NCBI RefSeq assembly: GCF_031157315.1
Contig: NZ_JAVIFU010000061.1
Coordinates: forward strand, 1-32,600
Source of the DNA: Paenibacillus sp. LHD-38
GTDB taxonomy: Bacteria; Bacillota; Bacilli; Paenibacillales; Paenibacillaceae
Length of the DNA stretch: 32,600 nt
Reading direction: 5' to 3'
Positions 1 through 6,400 of this stretch are shown one piece after another. Numbering within the stretch: the first letter of the stretch is position 1; every line of letters begins with the position of its first letter. The notes under the pieces are model-generated. The model was not told the DNA's origin, ran no database searches, and saw nothing but the letters and a program-made list of their open reading frames with translations. Both the position numbers and the translations under genes were made by a program.

Positions 1-29
1 TTATACCATAAAACAGTAGATCTAATGTC

Positions 30-63
30 GGGTGATTAAGGCGGCTTTAGCCGCCCTTCACCC
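30..63. repeat. GC-rich inverted repeat (possible degraded terminator)
   Basis: GGCGGC (40-45) and GCCGCC (50-55) form a perfect stem around a TTTA loop, and outer arms GGGTGA/TCACCC (30-35/58-63) extend it. It lies just downstream of the broken SLH gene on the minus strand. No T-run follows on either strand, so a working intrinsic terminator is not supported. It could be a remnant or part of a structured element that continues left of the window. Confidence 0.4.
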
Positions 64-113
64 GAAGCACCTTACATCCCCATAGCTAAAGCAAGGGGTT
101 TTTCGGCGCTAAA

Positions 114-1005
114 TTATAAATGGGCTGCTTTCTGAGGCGTTTTCAGCTTCTTCGAAAGCATGGCAAGGAACTGCTCCCTAGTTACCTGAGTATCAGGACG
201 GTAGGTGCCATCCGCAAAACCGGTCACAACGCCGGCTTCCGCAAGTTCCTCCACTGCGTCTTCGCCCAATGCTTTTTCAGGTCGGAAAAAACACTCTCGT
301 CGGACCGGGTAACTCGAATTTCGTATAGACTCAGCTCGCTCGCTGCATCGATTACCGCTACATGAAGATCATTGGTAATGCCGCTCGCAGTCCAATCGTT
401 TTAACCGATCTTTTTGTGGATACAATGTATACCTTATCCTCCGTTAAACCCTGATGCTCTACCAGTGCAGAGACATCCTGCCGTTCAAATGCAAGTTTAC
501 CGTCCGAACGCAAAACAATCATATGTTCCGAACTGTTGCTTAATAGAATATAAATCAATCCGTTACGCTGAACTGCAATCTTTTCAAAATCCGAGTATGG
601 CATTTCATATTCCCATTTTTTTACACCGTCTGTCTGAAAAGCGTATAAATTGCCACTTGAACCTACATAAATGCCCCCGTCTGCTCCTAGTTCGAGCTGA
701 CCTTCCTGATTTTGGTACTTGCCGTCCAAAGAACGAACTTCAGCGGTCCACAGCTGCTTGCCGGCAGGGCTAAAAGCATAGAGCTTCCCTTTCTCAGATA
801 GGATGTACAACGTGCCGTCCTCAGCAATAACCGGCTTTGCGGCCACTCCCCCCTCGATACTGTTGCTCCAGCGCTCTGCCAAATAGGAACCGACAGGTTG
901 AGCTGCCTCCGCGTTTACGGAGATTGGAACCACTAAGGTTGGAAGACACATGACAAAAGCGATAAGCAAAATAACTGCTTTTTTATAATAGAAACGTCTA
1001 TCCAT
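114..1005 (-). pseudogene. Frameshifted PQQ-like beta-propeller / S-layer homology protein
   Basis: The most likely start is ATG at 1005 (MDRRFYYKK), 4-5 nt behind GGAGGAAAGG; the open frame runs further upstream but without a ribosome site. The N-terminus is a signal peptide: KK, a hydrophobic stretch and a cleavage region near VNAEA. Blade-like repeats follow (AEDGTLYILSEKGKLYAFSP, GADGGIYVGSSGNLYAFQ), as in PQQ/YfgL propellers. The frame ends at 358. The next frame continues sensibly (NDWTASGITNDLHVAVIDAA), with the shift in an A4 run at about 399-403. It shifts again near 262-268, where HWA should join EDAVEELAEAG. The C-terminus, ending at 114, is a clear SLH motif (GFADGTYRPDTQVTREQF). 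An intact protein would be a secreted, wall-attached propeller. Two frameshifts in 0.9 kb argue for decay, although sequencing error cannot be excluded. Confidence 0.72.
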
Positions 1006-1272
1006 ATTAGCCTTTCCTCCCATTACTACTAATATTTCTCTATTAAAGCTAGATTCATAGTAGTGGATAGTTGAAAGGCTGTAAAGGAAATTGGCCAATT
1101 GCCATTATATATCCAAACTGTAATCTATATTCTTTCCACTTCTTTCCCCGTCGTTTGTCGCACTAAGGCCCGCCTTAAGCCTAGTTCCCAAAACAGACCC
1201 CGGACCGTTTCGGAATTCTGATGCACGCTCTAGAATAAAGACATAGATGAGCACGAGGAAAGGATGATAAAT

Positions 1273-1494
1273 ATGAAAAAATTATTTCGTTCAACGACGG
1301 ACAGCAAGCTAACCGGTCTCTGCGGAGGTATCGGACAATGGCTGGGCATTGATTCTACCATCGTAAGGCTGCTGGTCGTCATTGCCGCATTCTTCAGCTT
1401 TGGAGCTGTCCTTTTGGCGTATTTCATCGCCACGCTGTTTGTACCGAAAGCCCTAAACAATGATTTCAGATTCACTGACCGATACCAAGCGTAA
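1273..1494 (+). CDS. pspC: PspC-domain small membrane protein
   Basis: This is a compact 73-residue PspC-domain protein. The N-terminal MKKLFRSTTDSKLTGLCGGI and the GIDSTIVRLLVVI segment are the conserved part of the family. One long hydrophobic stretch (VRLLVVIAAFFSFGAVLLAYF) anchors it in the membrane. ATG 1273 is preferred over ATG 1264 because GAGGAAAGG (1255-1263) lies 9 nt upstream of it but abuts the earlier one. In this family PspC helps sense envelope stress and acts with PspA, which is the next gene downstream. The stop codon lies inside a 46-bp repeat (1490-1535) that fills the gap before pspA. Confidence 0.88.
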   Translation: MKKLFRSTTDSKLTGLCGGIGQWLGIDSTIVRLLVVIAAFFSFGAVLLAYFIATLFVPKALNNDFRFTDRYQA

Positions 1495-1535
1495 ACGGTT
1501 GTCGCCGACCATTGGCGTAAAAGCTCGTTTCGCGG
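1490..1535 (+). repeat. 46-bp structured repeat, copy 1
   Basis: It begins CGTAAACGG and ends AAAAGCTCGTTTCGCGG, both shared with copy 2 at 4841-4886. The two copies are exactly the same length, and their 9-bp and 16-bp ends are identical. Outer arms AAACG and CGTTT plus neighbouring G(C/T)T/AGC form a stem with a one-base bulge. In this copy an inner stem CGCC/GGCG (1503-1506/1514-1517) caps it. The repeat overlaps the pspC stop codon. Confidence 0.75.
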
Positions 1536-1612
1536 TGAACGATAAGAATCTAGTTAAGTTGGAAAACTTATAAATTTTATATTTTTAAACCAATTTGGGG
1601 AGAGATGATAGA

Positions 1613-2281
1613 ATGGGAATTTTACAACGTGTAGTCAGCATGACGAAGGCCGCGACGAATGAGATGCTCGACAAGTTCGAAAATCCGGTTACCATGCTTA
1701 ATCAATATTTAAGAGATCTGGAAGAGGAAATAGCGAGCACCGAACGTGAAGCTGCGCGGCAGCAGGCGCAGCAGCGGATATTGCAGGCAAAGCTCGCCGA
1801 GCTGAAAGAGCAAGCTCATTACTATGAGAAAAAAGCTGAGCAAGCAGCGGCCGAGGAACGAGAGTCAGAAGCCCGCGTTGCACTTGAGGCGAAGCTTCTT
1901 TATTTGGACCAAACGGAAGAAACACATAAGCTTATGAAGTTCTCGGAGCAAGCCGCTATTGAGCTTGGGCTGCGCGCTCAGGCATTGAAGGAAGAGAAAA
2001 CACGGCTGCAAGGAAAGCGTACGGAGTTAGTCGCCCATATGCAGCAGACATCCAAGGCACCCGGATATTCATCGGCTCCTTGGCATGATAGCGCCGCTTC
2101 TAGAGGCTTTGACAGAATTGAACAGAAACTAATGGAACGTGAAGCGGAAATTGAGCTTGCCAAAGGACGATACGGGCTGGATTCAAGCCTGCAAGGCCAT
2201 GATCAACAGCAGGAGCAGCGCAGTGCCCGCGTCGATGAAGAGCTGAAGCGGCTTCTTCAAAAAAAGAATAGCGGCAGCTAG
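1613..2281 (+). CDS. pspA: PspA/IM30 family membrane-stress protein
   Basis: The 222-residue protein is almost wholly alpha-helical coiled coil, as in PspA/Vipp1. It opens with the family's amphipathic helix (MGILQRVVSMTKAATNEMLDK), then NPVTMLNQYLRDLEEEI, then long heptad-rich segments with many Glu, Lys, Gln and Ala. The start is ATG 1613 behind GGGGAGAG (1597-1604), not the upstream in-frame TTG. PspA proteins bind stressed membranes from the cytoplasm and form oligomeric scaffolds. Pairing with pspC supports an envelope-stress module. The linker around residues 150-165 (KAPGYSSAPWHDS) is a small Pro/Ser-rich break before the last helix. A bidirectional terminator at 2302-2344 ends the unit. 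Confidence 0.92.
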   Translation: MGILQRVVSMTKAATNEMLDKFENPVTMLNQYLRDLEEEIASTEREAARQQAQQRILQAKLAELKEQAHYYEKKAEQAAAEERESEARVALEAKLLYLDQTEETHKLMKFSEQAAIELGLRAQALKEEKTRLQGKRTELVAHMQQTSKAPGYSSAPWHDSAASRGFDRIEQKLMEREAEIELAKGRYGLDSSLQGHDQQQEQRSARVDEELKRLLQKKNSGS

Positions 2282-2301
2282 CCTTTATTTAAAATAAGCA
2301 A

Positions 2302-2344
2302 GGGGCTTTCCCATTCATCTTAGATGAACGGGAAAGCCCCTTTT
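2302..2344. terminator. Bidirectional terminator between pspA and ppk2
   Basis: GGGGCTTTCCC (2302-2312) pairs perfectly with GGGAAAGCCCC (2330-2340). The inner arms TTCATCT/AGATGAA also pair, so nearly the whole element is one hairpin. It is followed by TTTT on the plus strand; on the minus strand it is preceded by an A/T-rich stretch and only a short T-run. It sits between two convergent genes. Confidence 0.85.
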
Positions 2345-2374
2345 CAGTTCGCTTCCTCTTATTCGCTCCGCTTC

Positions 2375-3193
2375 CTAAGCCTCTTCCGTCTTGAGCTTCA
2401 TAAGCAGCGGCTGAAGCTCTGGATTGGCGGGCGGCTCCTTTAAATCAAGGCTTCGCAGCACGTCCACGGCGATGCGCAATACGGCATAATTGCGGTACCA
2501 CCTGTTGTCGGAGGGTACAGCATACCAGGGCGCAGCCTTGCTGCATTTCTCGAACAGCTCCTCATAGAGCTCGCTATACTGGTTCCAAGCTTTCCGTTCC
2601 TTCAGGTCGGAAGGATCGAATTTCCAGTTTTTGCTCGTGTCCTCGATCCGGCTAATCAGCTTCTCGAGCTGAAACTCCTTCGAAATATGCAGGAAGATTT
2701 TGACCACCTTAACGCCGCTGTCCGACAGCATCCTCTCAAAATGGTTGATATGCTTAAACCGTTTCTTCGCCTGCTCGTCAGTCACCTTGCCATGGACTCT
2801 TGTAATAAGCACTTCCTCATAATAGGAACGGTTAAAGACCGCGATCTGTCCAAGGGCGGGTACAGCACGGTGCGCTCTCCACAAAAAATCATGCCGAGCC
2901 TCCTCCTCCGACGGCGTCTTGAAGCTATGGGCGGATATACCCTGCGGATGAAGTCCGGCAAACACTTTTTTGATGACTCCATCCTTTCCGCTGCAATCCA
3001 TCCCTTGAAAAATAAATAAAACCGCATGCTCTTTACTCGCGACCAGCTTCTCCTGCAGCGCCTGCAGCTCCTGCTCAAGCTCCTTTATTTCCTGCATGAC
3101 TTCTTCCTTATTATGAAAGCGCCCCGTATCTTTCGGATCAATATCGGATAATGCCACCTGTTTCTGCTCAGGCAGCTTATGGCTTTTTGGCAT
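2375..3193 (-). CDS. ppk2: Polyphosphate kinase 2 (PPK2) family protein
   Basis: This 272-residue protein has the PPK2 P-loop fold. Walker A is GMDCSGKDG (residues 64-72), followed by HPQGISAHSFKTPSEEE. The Walker-B/substrate segment is VFNRSYYEEVLITRVH (about 119-134), and KNWKFDPSDLKERKAWNQY is the family's lid region. Length matches single-domain PPK2 enzymes, which move phosphate between polyphosphate and nucleotides in the cytoplasm. The sequence style resembles class III members, which act on AMP and ADP, but the class cannot be fixed by eye. ATG 3193 follows GGGAGG. It lies 20 nt behind the M50 gene on the same strand and is probably cotranscribed with it. Confidence 0.9.
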   Translation of the reverse strand: MPKSHKLPEQKQVALSDIDPKDTGRFHNKEEVMQEIKELEQELQALQEKLVASKEHAVLFIFQGMDCSGKDGVIKKVFAGLHPQGISAHSFKTPSEEEARHDFLWRAHRAVPALGQIAVFNRSYYEEVLITRVHGKVTDEQAKKRFKHINHFERMLSDSGVKVVKIFLHISKEFQLEKLISRIEDTSKNWKFDPSDLKERKAWNQYSELYEELFEKCSKAAPWYAVPSDNRWYRNYAVLRIAVDVLRSLDLKEPPANPELQPLLMKLKTEEA

Positions 3194-3213
3194 TTTCTCA
3201 CACCCTCCCTTGT

Positions 3214-3900
3214 CTATTTACTTATTTGTATCCCCGACCCGCTTCGCCTAAACAAATAACCAACGGCTATTTTGGCACACCAAAGCGAGAAGCCGCAAAA
3301 CAAGGCCGCCCATACAAACCCCGGCACGAATGTGGATTGGCTTAAGCTGGCTGCATCGCCTGCTGACGCAGGGTCAGTGACAGCAAGATAAAGCAGAATA
3401 AATGGACTAATGATAGACTCCACCAAGCAAATAAAAGCAATCAGTAAATAATAACCGCTTCGAAGCCAGCTTGGTGCGGCAAAATAAATAAAGGCCGTTA
3501 ATGCCGTAAAGCCGGCACTCCATGCCATGCCATAGTCATTGCGCACGAATAGCGCGAGCGCCGCGCCCGCAGCTATGGCAACGCAAGCTAAGCCGAAGCT
3601 CCCTTTCCCTCGTGCATGGAGATAGAAAAGCAGCAGCGCGAACAATGCGGAGCCCATGTACCCGGCAAGCGCAATCGGAATCAACATCCAGTTGTTCGTA
3701 TAGGAGGTATAGGTTACCCCGCTCTGATCCGCGTACAAATAAATATGCATGACGCTGCCTTTAAGCAGCAAAGTTACGACTGCATGGGCAAGCTCATGGA
3801 CCAATGTATTCACATTTTGAAAAAAGTCCGAGAAAGGGATGAACCGCGTCAGAAAGATAGTGACGATTATAATAAGCGCCATCCTTAGCCAAGAAAACAT
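3214..3900 (-). CDS. M50-type membrane metalloprotease-like protein
   Basis: This 228-residue polytopic membrane protein carries HELAH (residues 35-39), the HExxH zinc motif of peptidase family M50. It lies at the end of the first hydrophobic region in the order TM, NVNTLVHELAHAVVTLL, short hydrophilic turn, further TMs. About six membrane segments can be seen. The class resembles M50B-like proteins of Bacillales, which are not the classical site-2 protease because no PDZ domain is present and the second motif is only weakly suggested (GYMGSALFALLLF). ATG 3900 has TGGAGG just upstream. It is the first gene of a likely two-gene unit with ppk2. The substrate is unknown. Confidence 0.72.
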   Translation of the reverse strand: MFSWLRMALIIIVTIFLTRFIPFSDFFQNVNTLVHELAHAVVTLLLKGSVMHIYLYADQSGVTYTSYTNNWMLIPIALAGYMGSALFALLLFYLHARGKGSFGLACVAIAAGAALALFVRNDYGMAWSAGFTALTAFIYFAAPSWLRSGYYLLIAFICLVESIISPFILLYLAVTDPASAGDAASLSQSTFVPGFVWAALFCGFSLWCAKIAVGYLFRRSGSGIQISK

Positions 3901-4019
3901 GCTTTAGCCTCCAATCTCTTGTCACCATTTTACTCCTTCATACGCGGTAAAAAAATTTATTTTTCAAAAGCTGCTTAATTGGGTAAGAATAAACAATAAC
4001 CGCGAAGAGGAGAGATACT

Positions 4020-4835
4020 ATGGGACATTATATTGAGGTTGAGAGAAAAGTAAAACTCTACGTTGAGGATATCGGCACCGGCATCCCTGTTATCTTCCTG
4101 CACGGCTGGCCGCTGAACAGCCGAATGTTTGAATATCAGTTCACCCTGCTGTCAGAGCAGGGATATCGCTGCATCGGAATTGACCAACGCGGCTTTGGCA
4201 AATCCAGCGCTCCGACAGGCGGATACGACTATGACCGACTAGCGGATGACGTGAAAGCGGTCATCGATTATCTGAGTCTGGAGCATGCCTTTCTGGTAGG
4301 CTTCTCTGTAGGAGGTGCCATTGCCGTCCGTTACATGGCGCGCCACGGCGGCTATGGCATTCAAAAGCTTGCTCTTCTTGGCGCAGCCGCTCCTTCCTTC
4401 ACGCAGCGGGACGATTACCCGCTTGGCATGAAGCAGGGGAAAGCCAATGAGCAAATCGCTGCCGCCAAGAAAGACCGTCCCGAAATGCTTAGGGGCTTTG
4501 GCGAGATTTTTCTCGCGAATACCGCACAGCATCCGATATCCGATCCGTTTAAGGATTGGCTCCAGCTGCTTGGCCTAGAGGCATCAGCCTGGGGGACCGT
4601 TCGTACCTTCGAATCGCTGCGCGATGAAGATCTCCGGGCGGATTTACTGCAAATTAAAGCAAATACGACGATTTTCCACGGCATGCTCGACAAGATTTGC
4701 CCGCCGGAATTCGCCACGGAGATGCTGAACAGCATCGATGGCTCAACTCTCGTCACGTTCGAGCAAAGCGGCCACGGCATGCTCTATGATGAGCCGGTTA
4801 GATTTAATAATGAGCTGCTAGAGTTTTTAAAGTAA
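4020..4835 (+). CDS. Alpha/beta hydrolase (esterase / cofactor-free haloperoxidase-like)
   Basis: A 271-residue alpha/beta-hydrolase fold. HGW (29-31) supplies the oxyanion region and GIDQRGFGKS (53-62) is the typical strand-4 loop. The nucleophile elbow is GFSVGG with Ser96, the acid is Asp224 in GMLDKICP, and His252 lies in SGHGM, so the full catalytic triad is present. The pattern fits the non-heme chloroperoxidase/arylesterase branch, where many annotated 'chloroperoxidases' are really esterases. The start follows GAGGAGAG with good spacing. It is apparently monocistronic: a 46-bp repeat and a perfect terminator follow, and both flanking genes are on the minus strand. The substrate cannot be read from the sequence. 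Confidence 0.88.
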   Translation: MGHYIEVERKVKLYVEDIGTGIPVIFLHGWPLNSRMFEYQFTLLSEQGYRCIGIDQRGFGKSSAPTGGYDYDRLADDVKAVIDYLSLEHAFLVGFSVGGAIAVRYMARHGGYGIQKLALLGAAAPSFTQRDDYPLGMKQGKANEQIAAAKKDRPEMLRGFGEIFLANTAQHPISDPFKDWLQLLGLEASAWGTVRTFESLRDEDLRADLLQIKANTTIFHGMLDKICPPEFATEMLNSIDGSTLVTFEQSGHGMLYDEPVRFNNELLEFLK

Positions 4836-4840
4836 ACAAA

Positions 4841-4886
4841 CGTAAACGGCTGATGTCATCCTCTATGGCAAAAGCTCGTTTCGCGG
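4841..4886 (+). repeat. 46-bp structured repeat, copy 2
   Basis: It is the same length as copy 1 (1490-1535), with identical ends CGTAAACGG and AAAAGCTCGTTTCGCGG. The outer stem is conserved. The inner region differs in sequence but still pairs: TGTCAT (4854-4859) with ATGGCA (4865-4870) through one G-U pair. It starts 5 bp after the hydrolase stop codon and lies upstream of the terminator. Confidence 0.75.
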
Positions 4887-4907
4887 AGATATAAATTCTT
4901 ATTCAAT

Positions 4908-4947
4908 CAAAGAAAGAGGAGCCGGTTTAACGGCTCCTCTTTCTTTG
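4908..4947. terminator. Bidirectional terminator (17-bp perfect stem)
   Basis: CAAAGAAAGAGGAGCCG (4908-4924) is perfectly complementary to CGGCTCCTCTTTCTTTG (4931-4947) around a six-base loop. The A/T-rich outer stem provides U-runs in both directions. It serves the convergent hydrolase (+) and the cysteine-rich gene (-), whose stop lies one base away. Confidence 0.93.
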
Positions 4948-5577
4948 CTACTGTGCTGTGACATCAGTCAGCTCCTGGTAGTATTTATTTAATAAATAAT
5001 GAAAGCGCTGAAAATCGCCCGACAGCACTTTTATTTTTCTTTTGATCCTCGTTTTCCGCTTCTGGTCATGCTCCTCCAACTGAAACTGATCGATGTATCT
5101 ATCCAGCTTCTCCCTAAGCGTAAGGATCAAGCCGATCTCTGTATGCGAATGCGCCATATCCAGCAGATCCGCCGCTAGCGCTTCTCCCAAATGATCCATC
5201 ATTTGCCCCGGTTTATGTAAAGCTTTATCGATTATGATCTGATCGGGCGTCGAGTCCTCCCGGTAATCCTGCCCCGGCACCTGTCTCCAGAACGCTTGCC
5301 AATTCTCTAATTGGCCAACCTCGTATAATAAATATTTATGAAATCCGCAGAGCCATGCGGTACAGCTCGTATTTCGAAGCTGACACCCCACGCCATCGGA
5401 TAGATGCTGGCAATCACGGCAGCAGGAGCCGCTGTTCGCAATGCAAACCTTGCAAATATGATCCGCTCCCCATGCTTGCAAAGTCAGCATGCCGTTGTCA
5501 ATTAGGGAAGATCGGCTCACCCGTAAGGACGGTCTGCCTGCTTGGTCTACCTGTTCATCTAGCGTAGAACCTTGCAT
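4948..5577 (-). CDS. Cysteine-rich protein of unknown function
   Basis: I do not recognise this 209-residue protein. The N-terminal half has a dense Cys/His patch: H40, C42, C45, C52, C53, C56, H58, C65, C72, C77 and H80, spaced as CxVC, CCxxC, GVGC, SCTAWLCGFH. That suggests a zinc site or an iron-sulfur cluster. The C-terminal half is helical and basic (DQKRKTRIKRKIKVL at about 170-184), with several Asp/His residues before it (DLLDMAHSHTEIG). There is no signal peptide or TM segment, so it is probably cytoplasmic. ATG 5577 follows an excellent AAGGAGGAGG. It stands alone between terminators. Alternatives are a metal-dependent regulator or a redox-active protein; neither can be decided here. 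Confidence 0.75.
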   Translation of the reverse strand: MQGSTLDEQVDQAGRPSLRVSRSSLIDNGMLTLQAWGADHICKVCIANSGSCCRDCQHLSDGVGCQLRNTSCTAWLCGFHKYLLYEVGQLENWQAFWRQVPGQDYREDSTPDQIIIDKALHKPGQMMDHLGEALAADLLDMAHSHTEIGLILTLREKLDRYIDQFQLEEHDQKRKTRIKRKIKVLSGDFQRFHYLLNKYYQELTDVTAQ

Positions 5578-5711
5578 GTAACTCCTCCTCCTTTATTGTC
5601 CAATAGCAAAAGCCCAAGCTTGTACATAACTTGAAGTATACCCCACCTCTCTGCAATAGACAATTCGGCTATTCTGCCCACAAGTGAGGCCAGTCTAACC
5701 TTTATTCAAAA

Positions 5712-5756
5712 ACAAAAAAGCCGGCTTCGAATCCGCTTAGATCCGAAGCCAGCCTT
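5712..5756 (-). terminator. Terminator of the PfpI-family gene
   Basis: Read on the minus strand, GGCTGGCTTCGGAT pairs with a TTCGAAGCCGGCT arm (two wobble or mismatch positions) and is followed by TTTTTTG. It lies about 40 bp beyond the stop of the gene at 5797. Confidence 0.8.
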
Positions 5757-5796
5757 GTCTTTTCCCTATTCCGCATACTCTCGGTTAGTCCTTAAA

Positions 5797-6330
5797 TTAC
5801 CAAGCATTTACGCCAAGCTTGTCGATCGTTTCACGGATAAAAGCAGGCTCGTCCTCCGGCGTACGGGACGTAACGAAATTGCGGTCCACGACAACCTCTT
5901 TATCAACGAAGTTCCCGCCTGCTGCTTCAATCTCTGAGAACAGGCCGGGATAGGCAGTCAGCGTTCGGCCCTTAAGCAGACCAGCCGCCTCCAAGATCTG
6001 CGGACCATGGCATATTGCCGCAATCGTCGTTCCGGCTTGATCAGCCTTCTGTACGAAAGCTTGCACAGCCGCATTATCCATTAGGCGGGAAGGCGATTTG
6101 CCCCCTGGAATAATAATAGCGGAATAATCATCCGCGTTCGCTTCCTCAATGCCCAAATGCGAGGTATATACGATCGATCCCTGCTTGCCCTTCAGCTCTT
6201 CGTTGCTGTTCAAGCTAATAATAACGGCCTCGTGGCCATTTTTCACCATTTCATCATAAGGGTTCTTCATCTCGGAATCTTCAAAATCATTGGCCAGCAG
6301 AAACGCTACCTTCTTTGCTTGCGTCATCAT
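5797..6330 (-). CDS. PfpI/DJ-1 superfamily protein (type 1 glutamine amidotransferase-like)
   Basis: A 177-residue single-domain PfpI/YhbO-type protein. The nucleophile elbow AAICHGPQ holds Cys107 followed by His108, and Glu17 lies in NDFEDSE, giving the family's Cys/His/Glu arrangement. IIIPGGKSPSRL (72-83) and VVVDRNFVTSRTPEDEP are also typical. Close relatives include the general-stress protein YfkM/YraA of Bacillus, with deglycase, glyoxalase or protease activities proposed. ATG 6330 is favoured over the upstream ATG at 6354 because AAGGAG lies 8 nt before it. A SigB-like promoter sits about 40 bp upstream, which fits a stress role. It follows the DUF4132 gene without a visible terminator between them, so some read-through is possible. 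Confidence 0.9.
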   Translation of the reverse strand: MMTQAKKVAFLLANDFEDSEMKNPYDEMVKNGHEAVIISLNSNEELKGKQGSIVYTSHLGIEEANADDYSAIIIPGGKSPSRLMDNAAVQAFVQKADQAGTTIAAICHGPQILEAAGLLKGRTLTAYPGLFSEIEAAGGNFVDKEVVVDRNFVTSRTPEDEPAFIRETIDKLGVNAW

Positions 6331-6367
6331 TTGCACACTCCTTTCCATATTCACGCCATGATGTACT

Positions 6368-6393
6368 ATACCCTGTTTGACAATATTTGAAGC
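6368..6393 (-). promoter_or_regulatory. SigB-like promoter for the PfpI-family gene
   Basis: On the minus strand GCTTCA (6393-6388), a 14-bp spacer and GGGTAT (6373-6368) match the general-stress sigma-B pattern GTTTAA-N12-15-GGGTAT: four of six at -35 and six of six at -10. The -10 is 37 bp from the chosen start. Homologues of this gene are SigB-controlled in Bacillus subtilis (recalled knowledge). Confidence 0.42.
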
Positions 6394-6400
6394 AAGTTAT

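Noticed and set aside
30..63. Intrinsic terminator at the left edge
   Set aside because: The stem is strong but no T-run follows on either strand, so it is listed only as an inverted repeat.
3800..3930. Short minus-strand frame starting at about 3930 behind AAGGAG, overlapping the M50 gene
   Set aside because: The frame ends inside the protease gene, has no recognisable content and would have only a four-base spacing; the GGAGG at the M50 start is a better site.
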